Shown piece by piece: positions 15,449-25,101 of a stretch of 38,532 nt of DNA (its first letter is position 1; every line of letters starts with the position of its first letter). The stretch lies in NCBI RefSeq assembly GCF_010501095.1, contig NZ_QVMP01000027.1, positions 1-38,532 on the forward strand, in the 5' to 3' direction. The translations under genes were made by a program, and so were the position numbers. The notes beneath the pieces were generated by a model. That model saw only the letters and a list, made by a program, of their open reading frames with translations. It ran no database searches and was not told the DNA's origin. This stretch comes from Dysgonomonas sp. 520. GTDB lineage: Bacteria > Bacteroidota > Bacteroidia > Bacteroidales > Dysgonomonadaceae.

Positions 15449-16657
15449 TTATTCGTAAGCTACATTAGCAATACTTTCATCTGCATCTTCATGTTGCGGG
15501 TCTTTCGTCCTCGAACATGCCAGAATGATTCCAAAATAAAAACATGTGATAATGGTCGAGGTTCCTCCCCTGCTTATCAAAGGCAAAGGTTGCCCCGTAA
15601 TGGGAGCTATTCCCACGGCCACACACATATTGAACAAGACCTGCACGACTATCATCAGGGCACACCCCAAAATCAGGAAACGGGGAAACAGCCGCTCGGT
15701 TTTCGACGCCAACATTCCCGCCCTTATCATCAATGCAATGTATAGCAGTATAACAGCTATTCCTCCCACCAATCCGGTTTCTTCCAGAATGATGGCATAA
15801 ATAAAGTCGGAATACGCCTGCGGAAGAAAATCCTGCTCCACACCGGTTCCGGGCAAGCTGGGAATATAACCGTTGGCTACAGCTATCTTCGCATGATATT
15901 CCTGATATTTTTCGTCGGGTATCTTAATCTCATTGCCCGCCTGCATTTCCAAAATCAACTCATCGGTTGCACTAAACCGTTCTATACGAGCCTTCCATGT
16001 AGAAAACCTATCGAGTATAGAATCCTTGAAACTTTCTTCCGGAATCAGCTTTAATGTCCCGATAAGCAACAGTGTAGCCCCTCCGCATATCAGGAAGATA
16101 ATGCCCAGTTTTTTTCCGTTTACCTGACCGATAAACATCAGCAAATAGCAAACAACAAACAGCAGCACTGCCGTGGAAAGATTCTCGAAGAAGATAAAAA
16201 GGCATGTTGCGATAGTACCTATAAGCATAACCCAGAAGAAAACTTTCTCGTTCTCTTTCTTCTGACGGCTCAACAAAAATGCCATAAAACCAATCATCGA
16301 CAACTTTGCTATCTCCGACGGCTGTATGGTGAAAGAACCCACTCCAAGGAAGCGTTGCGCACCGTTCACATCTTCACCAAAAAGCCACGTCATCACCAGA
16401 AGCAGCCATGCGATGGGTAAAAACAAAATGAGAGAAGAAAAAAAACGTACGGGTATCCGTTGTATCACCACAGCACCACCTATACCAATCAGCAAGAACA
16501 GGGCATGCCTCAAAATAGGCATCAAAAAGAAATCCTGCTTATAAGCCAATGTGCTGGTTGCACTATATACCTCTATCAGAGAGATGGCACACAGCGCAAT
16601 GAAGATACACCAAATGGTTTTATCCCCTCCTATCATTTGTTTTAATTTCTCGCCCAT
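15449..16657 (-). CDS. ftsW: Septal peptidoglycan polymerase FtsW (SEDS)
   Basis: Polytopic SEDS-family glycosyltransferase, 402 aa, about ten membrane helices; it polymerises lipid II at the septum together with its cognate PBP (FtsI here). Visible family blocks are FLGVGSFTIQPSEIAKL, an FPRFLILGCALMIVVQ segment and the C-terminal GIAPITGQPLPLISRGGTS. The large extracytoplasmic loop between helices 7 and 8 (about 205-280) contains ANGYIPSLPGTGVEQDFLP, the normal place for the catalytic region. Location within dcw favours FtsW over RodA. An 86-bp gap with a hairpin separates it from murD. Confidence 0.95.
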   Translation of the reverse strand: MGEKLKQMIGGDKTIWCIFIALCAISLIEVYSATSTLAYKQDFFLMPILRHALFLLIGIGGAVVIQRIPVRFFSSLILFLPIAWLLLVMTWLFGEDVNGAQRFLGVGSFTIQPSEIAKLSMIGFMAFLLSRQKKENEKVFFWVMLIGTIATCLFIFFENLSTAVLLFVVCYLLMFIGQVNGKKLGIIFLICGGATLLLIGTLKLIPEESFKDSILDRFSTWKARIERFSATDELILEMQAGNEIKIPDEKYQEYHAKIAVANGYIPSLPGTGVEQDFLPQAYSDFIYAIILEETGLVGGIAVILLYIALMIRAGMLASKTERLFPRFLILGCALMIVVQVLFNMCVAVGIAPITGQPLPLISRGGTSTIITCFYFGIILACSRTKDPQHEDADESIANVAYE

Positions 16658-16680
16658 TTTTTATATTTATTTCGTTTTGC

Positions 16681-16701
16681 GGACAGGGCAGAACCCGGTC
16701 C
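16681..16701. repeat. Hairpin in the murD-ftsW gap
   Basis: GGACAGGG (16681-16688) faces CCCGGTCC (16694-16701) with one mismatch around a 5-nt loop. It lies in the longest gap of this half of the dcw cluster. The right side continues as GTCCCTAC, a string that also ends the element at 29190-29264, so it may be a worn copy of a dispersed repeat. There is no T-tract. Confidence 0.4.
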
Positions 16702-16743
16702 CTACATAAACCCGTAACTGAAACAAGGCCTTTGACCTGTTCA

Positions 16744-18090
16744 TCAAAGTTTTCTTACATATTCTTTAAACTGATTGCCCCTGTCTTCGTAATTCTTGAA
16801 AAGGTCGAAGCTCGCACAGCAGGGAGACAAAAGAACCGAGTCGCCTTCCTGTGCCAATTTGTACGCTTTTTTCACTGCCTCTTGCATTGAGTGCGCATCT
16901 TCAATCGTATCTACCTTTCCGTCGAAAAACTTATGAAGTTTAGAGTTATCCACCCCCAGAAATATGAGGGCATGTACCTTTTGCTTCACAAGGTCTTCTA
17001 TTTCAGTATAATCATTACCTTTGTCCGTTCCTCCCAAAATGAGAACAACTTTCGTCTTCATACTCTGCAAAGCATACCAGCACGAGTTTACGTTCGTTGC
17101 CTTCGAGTCGTTTATATATTGTACCCCTCTCACTTTGGCCACTTTCTCCAACCGATGTTCAACACCTTGAAAATCACTCAAAGATTGCCTCAACTTGTCA
17201 TCTTCTATATCCAGCAATTTTGCGGATAGCCCCGAAGCAAGCGAGTTGAATAGGTTGTGAGTACCTGTCAATGCCAGCAATTCCTGTTCCATAGTAAACA
17301 TTGAATTTTGAGTATTGATTATTATTTTACCGTCTTCGCCATACGCCGACACGTTGTCTTCCTTCGATTCGGCAAATGTATATTTCTGGGAATCAAGTAC
17401 GTCTTTTCTTTTATCCACTTCTTTCGTAACCACCGGGTCGTCTGCCCAATAGATAACGGCATCCTCTCCGTCCTGATTTTGAATGATACGCATTTTGGCA
17501 TCTATATATTTTTGCATATCGTGGTCGTAGCGATCCATGTGATCGGGAGTAATATTCAGTATGATAGCTATATTCGTCTTGAAACGATACATATTTTCCA
17601 ACTGAAAACTACTCAACTCCAACACGTAATAGTCGTAATTCTGCTCCGCCACCTGACGGGCAAAACTCTGCCCGATATTGCCTCCCAAGCCAACATTTAA
17701 GCCGGCCGATTTCAGAATATGATATATCAGGCTTGTTGTGGTAGTTTTTCCATTGCTTCCCGTGATACATATCATTTTGGCATCCGTATATCTTCCTGCA
17801 AATTCGATTTCGGAAATTACAGGTATATCTTTACCTGTTGCTTTTACTATCAATGGCGCATAGTTAGGAATACCGGGACTCTTGATAATCTCATCGGCAG
17901 AAAGGATAAGTTCTTCGGTATGACCGTTTTCCTCGAAAGCTATATCGTGGCTTATCAGTTCATCCTTATATTTTTCCTGCAACTCCTTGTTGTCGGAAAG
18001 AAACACATCAAACCCCTTAGCCTTAGCCAAAATGGCCGAGCCTACTCCGCTTTCGCCTCCTCCTAATATGACTATACGTTTTTTATCCAT
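16744..18090 (-). CDS. murD: UDP-N-acetylmuramoyl-L-alanine--D-glutamate ligase
   Basis: Cytoplasmic Mur ligase, 448 aa, adding D-Glu in the second step of the stem-peptide pathway. The N-terminal substrate domain begins VILGGGESGVGSAILA (7-22). The ATPase domain has P-loop GSNGKTTT (111-118), then LELSSFQLE and NITPDHMDRY. The C-terminal domain has YINDSKATNVNSCW and VLILGGTDKGNDY, all typical of MurD. It is 7 bp after mraY, so the two are surely co-transcribed. Confidence 0.98.
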   Translation of the reverse strand: MDKKRIVILGGGESGVGSAILAKAKGFDVFLSDNKELQEKYKDELISHDIAFEENGHTEELILSADEIIKSPGIPNYAPLIVKATGKDIPVISEIEFAGRYTDAKMICITGSNGKTTTTSLIYHILKSAGLNVGLGGNIGQSFARQVAEQNYDYYVLELSSFQLENMYRFKTNIAIILNITPDHMDRYDHDMQKYIDAKMRIIQNQDGEDAVIYWADDPVVTKEVDKRKDVLDSQKYTFAESKEDNVSAYGEDGKIIINTQNSMFTMEQELLALTGTHNLFNSLASGLSAKLLDIEDDKLRQSLSDFQGVEHRLEKVAKVRGVQYINDSKATNVNSCWYALQSMKTKVVLILGGTDKGNDYTEIEDLVKQKVHALIFLGVDNSKLHKFFDGKVDTIEDAHSMQEAVKKAYKLAQEGDSVLLSPCCASFDLFKNYEDRGNQFKEYVRKL

Positions 18091-18097
18091 TTTCTTA

Positions 18098-19360
18098 TCA
18101 ACGCATCTTTAATGTTGCCAATGTTATTACTGCCAATATGATTCCTATCAACCAGAAACGAACCACGATCTTCGATTCGGGAATCGCCCTGAACGGTTTT
18201 TGTATCCTCGCCTGAATGCTTCCGTCGCCAACTTTCTGAAAATGATGGTGCAATGGTGTCATTTTGAAAATACGTTTACCTTCTCCATATTTTTTCTTCG
18301 TCAACTTAAAGTAGAAGACCTGCATCATTACCGAAAGGCTTTCTACAAGAAATACTCCGCACAGTATCGGCAGAAGCAACTCTTTATGAATCAGAACTGC
18401 AAATACCCCGATAATACCTCCCAATGTAAGGCTGCCCGTATCGCCCATAAAAACTTGTGCGGGATAGGCATTGTACCATAAAAATCCGACCGTTGCCCCG
18501 ATAAATGCCGCAGCATATATCACCAACTCCTGGCTACCGGGTATAAACATTATATTCAGATAAGAAGCAAAGCCAATGTGACCCGACACATAAGCCAAAA
18601 TACCGAGTGTCACACCGATTATAGCGGAACTGCCCGCGGCAAGCCCGTCCAGTCCATCCGTCAGATTCGCTCCGTTGGAAACTGCCGTTACGATGAATAT
18701 TACCACAAAAACGAACAATACCCATGCGGCTTTTTCGGAATGTTCGCCCATGAATGACACCAAAGACTCATAATCGAGGTTGTTATTTTTCATGAAAGGA
18801 ATGGTTGTCTGGGTCGATTTCACCCCTTCCGCCTCATATTCCACGCTCTCTATGACGCCGTATTCATTAAGTACTTCCTTGTTTTCTTTTGTTATCACAT
18901 CTGGCGAAAGGAAAAGTGTAAGACCTACAATAAGACCAAGACCCACCTGAGCCACAATCTTTGATTTACCTCTCAACCCCTCTTTATTTTTTCTGAACAC
19001 CTTGATATAATCATCCACAAAACCTAGCGCACCCAGCCAGATAGTTGTGATAAGCATCAGAATGACATATATATTATCTAATTTGCAAAACAAAAGCACC
19101 GGAACCAGAATGGCTATTATAATGATGACTCCCCCCATGGTCGGCGTTCCTTTTTTGCTCATTTGTCCTTCCAGACCTAAGTCCCGAACAACTTCACCGA
19201 TCTGCAACATTTGAAGTTTCTTGATGATTTTACCTCCAATAATGGTGGCTATCAGCAAAGAAAAAATCAGAGCCATTGCCGAACGGAATGATACATACTG
19301 AAACATCCCCGCACCGGGAAAATCTAAACTGTCCAGATAATCAAAAAGATAATATAACAT
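18098..19360 (-). CDS. mraY: Phospho-MurNAc-pentapeptide transferase
   Basis: Polytopic membrane enzyme, 420 aa, that moves phospho-MurNAc-pentapeptide to undecaprenyl phosphate and forms lipid I. Motifs: [10 protein letters not shown] (69-78), FVDDYIK (114-120, Mg/substrate Asp pair), [10 protein letters not shown] (232-241), and MTPLHHHFQ near residue 373. It is about 60 residues longer than the E. coli enzyme because of an extra stretch at about 152-212 between membrane helices ([14 protein letters not shown]... region). Longer MraY proteins of this kind are usual in Bacteroidota. It lies between murE (33 bp) and murD (7 bp). Confidence 0.98.
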   Translation of the reverse strand: MLYYLFDYLDSLDFPGAGMFQYVSFRSAMALIFSLLIATIIGGKIIKKLQMLQIGEVVRDLGLEGQMSKKGTPTMGGVIIIIAILVPVLLFCKLDNIYVILMLITTIWLGALGFVDDYIKVFRKNKEGLRGKSKIVAQVGLGLIVGLTLFLSPDVITKENKEVLNEYGVIESVEYEAEGVKSTQTTIPFMKNNNLDYESLVSFMGEHSEKAAWVLFVFVVIFIVTAVSNGANLTDGLDGLAAGSSAIIGVTLGILAYVSGHIGFASYLNIMFIPGSQELVIYAAAFIGATVGFLWYNAYPAQVFMGDTGSLTLGGIIGVFAVLIHKELLLPILCGVFLVESLSVMMQVFYFKLTKKKYGEGKRIFKMTPLHHHFQKVGDGSIQARIQKPFRAIPESKIVVRFWLIGIILAVITLATLKMR

Positions 19361-19393
19361 GCTTGTTATTTGTATTTATTAAAGTTCTTATTT

Positions 19394-20845
19394 TCAGTTA
19401 CCAAATATATTTCTTACTATTTCCCTGTCGTCGAAGTGATGTTTCACTCCTTTCACATCCTGATAATCTTCATGCCCCTTTCCGGCTATGAGAATCACAT
19501 CGCCTTCATTTGCAAGGGTGCAAGCTACCTTTATAGCTTGTTCCCGGTCAACTATCATCAGGGTTTTCTTCAATTGTGCCGAGTCTAACCCGTCAGCCAT
19601 ATCGTTTATGATAGCCTGAGGCTCTTCAAATCGTGGATTATCCGACGTAAGGATCACCTGATCGCTCAATCGCACAGCTTCACGAGCCATTATCGGGCGC
19701 TTGGTTCTGTCTCTGTTGCCTCCACAGCCAACCACGGTTATCACCCGTCCGCTACCCTCCAATACTTCGTGAATGGCATCGAGCACGTTGGTCAACGCAT
19801 CGGGAGTATGGGCATAATCTACAATAGCCGTGAAGTTTTTCGGCGAACGGATTGTCTCGAACCGTCCTGCAACAGGCTTCAATGTACTCAACGTAACCAG
19901 TATATCGTCAGGCTGTTGCCCCAGCAATACGGAAGCTCCGTAAACCGCCAAAAGGTTATATACATTAAACACCCCGACAAACTGAACTTCCAGCTCTTTG
20001 CCATTTATCTCGATAGCCGTTCCGTCGAAATGCTTCTCAATGATGCGGGCTTTGAAATCGGCCATCGACCTTACAGAGTATGTATGCTTTTCGGCTTTGG
20101 TATTCTGCAACATCACCAAACCGTTCTTATCATCCAGATTTGTCAAAGCAAATGCTGTTGACGGCAAATTATCGAAAAAGGCTTTCTTTGCTTTCAGATA
20201 TTCCGCCATAGTTTTATGGTAATCCAAATGGTCTTGCGTCAGATTGGTGAATATGCCGCCTGTATAAATCAGTCCGCTGATCCGTTTTTGGTGGATGGCA
20301 TGCGAACTAACCTCCATAAACACGTATTCGCAACCTGCGTCAACCATTTTGGCAAGCATCTCGTTCAGAGTTAACGGGTCGGGAGTTGTATGCGTAGCAG
20401 GATATACTTTCTCATTTATGTAATTACAAACCGTGGACAACAGTCCCGCTTTATATCCCAACTTGCGGAATACATCGTACAACAGCGTGGCGGTTGTGGT
20501 CTTACCGTTTGTGCCCGTAACACCTACCAACTTCAATTTTTTGCTGGGTTCGCCGTACCATTTGGTTGCGATTTTCCCCGCCGCATCGGGTGAATCCGCC
20601 ACCCGAACATAAGTAATGCCTTGCTTCAACGAGTCTATTTCTTCGTCATGAACAATTACCTTTGCTCCTAGACTCAAGGCATTGTCAATATATTGATGGC
20701 CATCTACCTGAACACCTTTCATTGCCACAAAAAGCGCACCGTCTACCACCTTGCGCGAATCGGAAGCAATGCCTTTTATATTTATATTGTCATCTCCCTT
20801 TATTTCGACAACATTAACATCTGATAGTAAATTCTGTAATTTCAT
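19394..20845 (-). CDS. murE: UDP-MurNAc-tripeptide synthetase, meso-diaminopimelate type
   Basis: Cytoplasmic Mur ligase, 483 aa, adding the third residue of the stem peptide. N-terminal domain with [15 protein letters not shown] (27-41); P-loop GTNGKTTT (111-118); [15 protein letters not shown] (178-192); [14 protein letters not shown] (338-351). The specificity loop reads DNPR at 402-405, the motif of meso-diaminopimelate-adding MurE, whereas lysine-adding enzymes differ here. The wall of this organism should therefore be the DAP type, as expected for a Gram-negative. It is 16 bp downstream of ftsI. Confidence 0.98.
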   Translation of the reverse strand: MKLQNLLSDVNVVEIKGDDNINIKGIASDSRKVVDGALFVAMKGVQVDGHQYIDNALSLGAKVIVHDEEIDSLKQGITYVRVADSPDAAGKIATKWYGEPSKKLKLVGVTGTNGKTTTATLLYDVFRKLGYKAGLLSTVCNYINEKVYPATHTTPDPLTLNEMLAKMVDAGCEYVFMEVSSHAIHQKRISGLIYTGGIFTNLTQDHLDYHKTMAEYLKAKKAFFDNLPSTAFALTNLDDKNGLVMLQNTKAEKHTYSVRSMADFKARIIEKHFDGTAIEINGKELEVQFVGVFNVYNLLAVYGASVLLGQQPDDILVTLSTLKPVAGRFETIRSPKNFTAIVDYAHTPDALTNVLDAIHEVLEGSGRVITVVGCGGNRDRTKRPIMAREAVRLSDQVILTSDNPRFEEPQAIINDMADGLDSAQLKKTLMIVDREQAIKVACTLANEGDVILIAGKGHEDYQDVKGVKHHFDDREIVRNIFGN

Positions 20846-20861
20846 ATCAAACTTCTTTTTT

Positions 20862-23087
20862 TTAATTCAACTCAATACTTACCACCGAACCGAGCACAGC
20901 CTTTGTTTCGGGTTCAACAGATTGATTTACAACCTGCCCCACTCCCTTAAGTTTCACTTTCAGCCCAACACTTTCCAGAGCAAATATCGCATCTTTAGCA
21001 CCCATACCTTTTACGTTAGGAACAAGTCCGTTTTTGACTGAAACATTATCCAACAATATTTCCCCGTAGTTCACTTTACCCGCCACAAATTCCGAGCTTT
21101 GTGCGGGTGGAGTATATTTCATGCCCAATCCGTTGAAAACGGTTTGCAGCTCATTGTACAATCCTTTCCTGATGATCGGTTTGCGTTCTATGGTGACAGT
21201 CGTATCATTTGCCACCACCTGAGCAGCCGGCTTAAACATTTCTTTGGCATACACCTTTTCGGCTATTTCCTTGAATACCATTCCGGCCTTTGCTCCCGAT
21301 GCTATTTCTTCCGAACGGTATATTCCCACAAAGCAAGTGTATTTAGGTTTTTCGGCAGGAAAATATCCACAAAACGATACATAGTGTTTGTTCTCGTACC
21401 GCCCGTTTCTCACAAGTCGTGCCGTACCTGTTTTACCTGCAATCTGAAAATATTCCGACCCTATTTTTTTGGCTGTTCCATCTTTAACAACACCAACCAA
21501 TATATCCTGCACCTGCTTCAAGGTTTTTTCAGAACAAAGATTCGGGTTCACCACCTCGGCTTCGAAGGTTTGCTCTACCTTTCCGTCTTTCATCAGCGAT
21601 TTTATGATGAAAGGCTTTATCATTTTACCGTTGTTGGCTATCCCGTTGTAGAACATCAACATATATATAGGCGGCATCAACACCCCATAGCCAAAAGACA
21701 TACGGGTCAGGGTAGTCGTATTCGACCAGTATTTTGTTTTATCGCTCGGATGCTGGATTTGAGATTTCCCCTCCGCACCGCTTACAGGCACATCCCAAGT
21801 CAGTTCTTTATTTAAACCCAATTCATATATTCGCTCAACAAATTTCTTCTGGTTTTTTCTGTAACCTTTCAGTATCATCTGAGAAATAACCACATTGGAA
21901 GAAGTATACATTCCCTTTGTAACAGACTGGTATCCTTTCAGTTTTTTCTTCCAACCGTCGCTATCGCTAATGCCTGCGTTACGGTCTTCGGGGAATGGAT
22001 TGTAATTTCCGTCGTAGGCGTTAAATTCGTCTTCAGGTGTTACAACCCCGTCTTCGAGAGCAATCATGAGCGACACGGTTTTAAACGTAGACCCCGGTTC
22101 CACTATATATGAAAAAACGTTCGGTTTTGTTTCCATATAACCTTTCGAAGTCCTATCCAAGTTGACGATTGCCTTTATTTCACCGGTTTCCACTTCCATT
22201 ATTACGGCACAACCCGATTCTGCCTGCAATTCTTCCAGCTTACCCTTCAATGCGTTCTGCGCTATCTCCTGAACGTTCATGTCCAACGTTGTCTGCACAT
22301 CCATTCCGTCCACGGCTGGCATACTGACCACATCCGTCCAACGTCCTCCAATTCGTTGTTTGGTTTTGAACCCTTTTCTTCCGGTCAATATATCGTTACA
22401 CCTCAATTCGATGCCGGCTTTTCCTCCTGCATCCAGATCTTTACCGATAAAACCAATAGTCCGTTTCGCCAATTCGCCGAAAGGATTTTTCCGTGTGGTT
22501 TTCTCAACCAGATTCAACCCGCTTTTGTTTATCCCTTTATTGAAAAAAGGATAAGTAAGCAACTCTTGCATTTCCAGGTAATTTATATCCCGGTTGATGA
22601 TGCGCACATAACGGGTTGTTTTTTTCACCCTTTTGTCCGACCCTGCTTTTTTAGCCGCCTTGTCTTGTATTTTTTCTTTTTGGGTTTGATTCCACTTATC
22701 CCGAAATAGTTTTTCGTATGCTTTTTGAGTTTTTCCCGGATATTTTTTTGCCAATATCGCAGACAGTGCGCTTATGCTATCCACAATAGCCGTACTGTCT
22801 ATGCCCGGCGCATGAAAATCCATATATACGCCATACAACGGCAGGCTGGCAGCCAGCAATTGTCCGTCGGCAGCATATATATTGCCCCTGTTCGGCACAA
22901 TTTCGTTCGATTGCCTTATCAATTGCTTTTTTCCCAACGTACGCCACATCTCTCCCTCGGCATACATTGTTTGAGCAGCGGCCAGTATGACAAAAATGAA
23001 ACCGACGAACAACAATATCGCTATCATTGCATAACGGTCTATTATCACCTTTTTTCTATTGCCTTTATTTTTCTTTTTCGCTGCCAT
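20862..23087 (-). CDS. ftsI: Septal transpeptidase FtsI (PBP3) with a PASTA domain
   Basis: Class B penicillin-binding protein, 741 aa, that cross-links septal peptidoglycan in the periplasm. Short basic cytoplasmic start, one membrane helix (about 18-40), a pedestal/dimerisation region, then the transpeptidase: S333-T-F-K336 (active-site Ser), S396-S-N398 (SxN), K552-T-G554 (KTG). A single PASTA-like domain (about 685-741, [19 protein letters not shown] region) ends the protein; E. coli FtsI lacks it, but it is common in Bacteroidota and Firmicutes division PBPs. Residues 118-158 hold an unusually Lys-rich insertion in the periplasmic pedestal. It is 17 bp after ftsL. Confidence 0.97.
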   Translation of the reverse strand: MAAKKKNKGNRKKVIIDRYAMIAILLFVGFIFVILAAAQTMYAEGEMWRTLGKKQLIRQSNEIVPNRGNIYAADGQLLAASLPLYGVYMDFHAPGIDSTAIVDSISALSAILAKKYPGKTQKAYEKLFRDKWNQTQKEKIQDKAAKKAGSDKRVKKTTRYVRIINRDINYLEMQELLTYPFFNKGINKSGLNLVEKTTRKNPFGELAKRTIGFIGKDLDAGGKAGIELRCNDILTGRKGFKTKQRIGGRWTDVVSMPAVDGMDVQTTLDMNVQEIAQNALKGKLEELQAESGCAVIMEVETGEIKAIVNLDRTSKGYMETKPNVFSYIVEPGSTFKTVSLMIALEDGVVTPEDEFNAYDGNYNPFPEDRNAGISDSDGWKKKLKGYQSVTKGMYTSSNVVISQMILKGYRKNQKKFVERIYELGLNKELTWDVPVSGAEGKSQIQHPSDKTKYWSNTTTLTRMSFGYGVLMPPIYMLMFYNGIANNGKMIKPFIIKSLMKDGKVEQTFEAEVVNPNLCSEKTLKQVQDILVGVVKDGTAKKIGSEYFQIAGKTGTARLVRNGRYENKHYVSFCGYFPAEKPKYTCFVGIYRSEEIASGAKAGMVFKEIAEKVYAKEMFKPAAQVVANDTTVTIERKPIIRKGLYNELQTVFNGLGMKYTPPAQSSEFVAGKVNYGEILLDNVSVKNGLVPNVKGMGAKDAIFALESVGLKVKLKGVGQVVNQSVEPETKAVLGSVVSIELN

Positions 23088-23104
23088 CTTATAATATTAC
23101 ACTT

Positions 23105-23437
23105 TCATTCTTCAATTTTATACACCGGTTCTTTCAGTTGCTTCAAGTCTAACTTATAACCGTCAACCAACTGCTGAACTTGCGTCTGGCGACTAATATT
23201 TGTCAGGTCTGACGAAATCACCAGAGCCTCATATTTCGCACTTTTCAGTTCTTTCTGTAGTTTCTCAATTTTCGATACCTTTTCTATACACACATAGCGG
23301 TGGCTGATATGCAAAAACAGGAGAAGAACCACCACTCCTATAAACGGCAGATTTTTCAGGAACAAATCATCTGTCAGAAATGTGCCGCTGATTACGTGCA
23401 TCACATTCTTTTTTATATTTTTAGCCGACACTCCCAT
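23105..23437 (-). CDS. ftsL: FtsL-like division protein
   Basis: A 110-aa bitopic protein: basic cytoplasmic start, one membrane helix at about 29-46 (NLPFIGVVVLLLFLHISH), then a periplasmic coiled coil (about 53-85, VSKIEKLQKELKSAKYEAL). This is the FtsL-like family of Bacteroidota, poorly conserved in sequence. It is placed as expected between rsmH and ftsI. Its role in the family is to join FtsQ and an FtsB/DivIC-like partner and control the FtsW-FtsI pair; the partner is not encoded in this window. A 75-bp gap with a small hairpin precedes it. Confidence 0.88.
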   Translation of the reverse strand: MGVSAKNIKKNVMHVISGTFLTDDLFLKNLPFIGVVVLLLFLHISHRYVCIEKVSKIEKLQKELKSAKYEALVISSDLTNISRQTQVQQLVDGYKLDLKQLKEPVYKIEE

Positions 23438-23473
23438 TTTTCGTATTTTATGATGATAGAACTCTTTTTTACC

Positions 23474-23496
23474 TTGTCATACTAAGTGAATGACAA
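23474..23496. repeat. Small GTCAT hairpin between rsmH and ftsL
   Basis: TTGTCAT (23474-23480) and ATGACAA (23490-23496) pair around a 9-nt loop. The GTCATACTAAGTGAA part resembles the start of the element at 30586 (GTCATACCGAGTGAA), so it may be a shortened copy of the same repeat. It sits inside the dcw operon. Confidence 0.4.
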
Positions 23497-23512
23497 AACT
23501 TTAGCATAACTC

Positions 23513-24439
23513 CTATTGTTTCTTTTCGGCAATCCTCAGCTTCGCACTTCTCGATCTGGGATTGGTTGCCTGCTCCGCTTCGGAGGGAATAATCACTTTA
23601 TTATTTACCAGACGGAAAGGTGTCAGGATATTTCCGTAAAAATCCTTTTCCGTTTTCCCTTCAAAATTTCCTGTTTTGAAAAAATTTTTAACCAACCTGT
23701 CTTCTAACGAATGATAGGTTATCACAGAAAATCGCCCCCCTGCTTTCAACACATCCAAACCTTGCATCAACATCTCTTCCAGAGCCGACATTTCATCGTT
23801 CACCTCAATACGCAAAGCCTGAAAAGCCTGTGCCAGTATTTTCTTCTCTTTTTCCTTTCCAGCAAATGGCTTCAACACGTCAAGCAAGTCGGCTACTTTA
23901 TGAAATTTCTTCACCTTCCTGTACTTCATAATCTCGGAAGCTATCCTCCTCGATTGCTTCAGTTCGCCATACAGATAAAAAACATTTGCCAGACGCTCTT
24001 CTTCGTATTCGTTCAGTATTCCGGCGGCCGACATACGGGCATCTTTGTTCATCCGCATATCCAGATCGGCATCTTCGAATCGGAAAGAAAATCCTCTGTC
24101 CTTTTCATCAAAATGATGAGACGACACTCCCAAATCGGCCAGGATTGAATCTACTTCCGAAACTTCGTAATAACGAAGAAAATTCTTCAGAAAACGAAAG
24201 TTACTTTTCACCAAAGTGAACCGTTCGTCCTTTATTGTATTTGCCAACGCATCGGCATCCTGATCGAAAGAAAACAATTTCCCTTGTTTTCCTAATCGGG
24301 AAAGGATTTCCCTCGAATGTCCGCCTCCGCCATAAGTAACGTCCACACAAACACTGCCGGACTTTACATCCATCCCGTCAACACTTTCTTTCAAAAGCAC
24401 CGGAACGTGATAACCTTCCGACTTAACGATATCACTCAT
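23513..24439 (-). CDS. rsmH: 16S rRNA (cytosine-1402-N4) methyltransferase
   Basis: SAM-dependent methyltransferase (MraW), 308 aa, methylating N4 of C1402 in 16S rRNA. The N-terminus HVPVLLKESVDG and SAM motif VDVTYGGGGHSREIL (32-46) are diagnostic. The insert contains ILADLGVSSHHFDEKDRGFSF, and the C-terminal part ITYHSLEDRLVKNFF and NPRSRSAKLRIAEK, all classical for the family. The start overlaps the end of mraZ by 8 bp, so the two are probably translationally coupled, as in most bacteria. Confidence 0.98.
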   Translation of the reverse strand: MSDIVKSEGYHVPVLLKESVDGMDVKSGSVCVDVTYGGGGHSREILSRLGKQGKLFSFDQDADALANTIKDERFTLVKSNFRFLKNFLRYYEVSEVDSILADLGVSSHHFDEKDRGFSFRFEDADLDMRMNKDARMSAAGILNEYEEERLANVFYLYGELKQSRRIASEIMKYRKVKKFHKVADLLDVLKPFAGKEKEKKILAQAFQALRIEVNDEMSALEEMLMQGLDVLKAGGRFSVITYHSLEDRLVKNFFKTGNFEGKTEKDFYGNILTPFRLVNNKVIIPSEAEQATNPRSRSAKLRIAEKKQ

Positions 24440-24890
24440 TAGTACCTCCTCCCATCAATCTTTGAATTTCCACACCAAAATCTTCCGACGATATCATCGT
24501 AGACTCCAGTTTGCCTTTAGCCCATATTTCTATCGTATTGTCAACCCCTAAAAACTGAATATCAGACTCTACCCCTACCATTTCTGCGCAACGCTTCGGT
24601 ATGAGTATGCGTCCGCTGGCATCCATTTCGAGACGCTCCGCCGTTACCACATACTGACGAAAACGCTCTTGCTCTTTCTTATCCCATTTGTTTAAACGTG
24701 ACCTCAGAACAGAGACTTCGTCTTCCCAAACCTTGAGAGGATAGAGCACCAAACAATCCTGAAAAATATCTTTTCTCAGCACCAGAACACTCTCGCCCAA
24801 GGCCTGAAGCTGCTTGCGAAAAACCGCAGGCACAAACACCCTCGACTTCGCGTCTATTTTAGCTTCGATATTTCCTAAAAACTGGATCAT
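24432..24890 (-). CDS. mraZ: Transcriptional regulator MraZ
   Basis: A 152-aa DNA-binding protein with two SpoVT/AbrB-like swapped-hairpin domains, the first gene of the dcw cluster. The repeated DxxxR motif is visible twice: D13-A-K-S-R17 and D90-A-S-G-R94. MraZ proteins form rings and bind short direct repeats in their own promoter; E. coli MraZ represses the dcw operon and Mycoplasma MraZ activates it. Three such repeats are present 45-70 bp upstream of this start (24935-24960), so autoregulation is likely here. Confidence 0.97.
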   Translation of the reverse strand: MIQFLGNIEAKIDAKSRVFVPAVFRKQLQALGESVLVLRKDIFQDCLVLYPLKVWEDEVSVLRSRLNKWDKKEQERFRQYVVTAERLEMDASGRILIPKRCAEMVGVESDIQFLGVDNTIEIWAKGKLESTMISSEDFGVEIQRLMGGGTNE

Positions 24891-24934
24891 TTTTTCGACA
24901 AAATACTATTCAAAACGTAAAAATACAAAATAAT

Positions 24935-24960
24935 CCACTTCACCCCACTTTTCTCCACAC
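24935..24960 (-). promoter_or_regulatory. Candidate MraZ-box array (three repeats, 10-bp period)
   Basis: On the plus strand CCACTT (24935-24940), CCACTT (24945-24950) and CCACAC (24955-24960) recur with an exact 10-bp period. Read in the direction of mraZ they are GTGTGG, AAGTGG and AAGTGG, i.e. TGG every 10 bp. E. coli MraZ boxes are TGGGN repeats with 5-nt spacers, also a 10-bp period. A possible -7 region TACGTTTTG (24911-24919) lies between the array and the start codon. The match to known operators is by architecture; binding is inferred. Confidence 0.7.
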
Positions 24961-25079
24961 TTTTTTATCTAAAACTTTTCAACATACATAAACATACAGA
25001 TTTTTAAGCATTTACAATATCCCGTTTTTAACAATCCTATTTGTTAATATCAGTGCAACAATATGTTAGATAAAAACGT

Positions 25080-25087
25080 TATATTTG
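25080..25087 (+). promoter_or_regulatory. Possible -7 box for the acyltransferase operon
   Basis: TATATTTG fits the -7 consensus TAnnTTTG exactly. No TTG stands at the right distance upstream, so it is only a partial promoter. If used, transcription would start near 25093, downstream of the ATG at 25063, which would leave the ATG at 25102 as the true start of the first gene. Confidence 0.35.
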
Positions 25088-25101
25088 TATCTGAAAACAG
25101 T

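Noticed and set aside
8845-24890. A novel system hidden in the dcw cluster
   Set aside because: Gene order and content are those expected for Bacteroidota; every frame of size is explained by a known division or wall gene.
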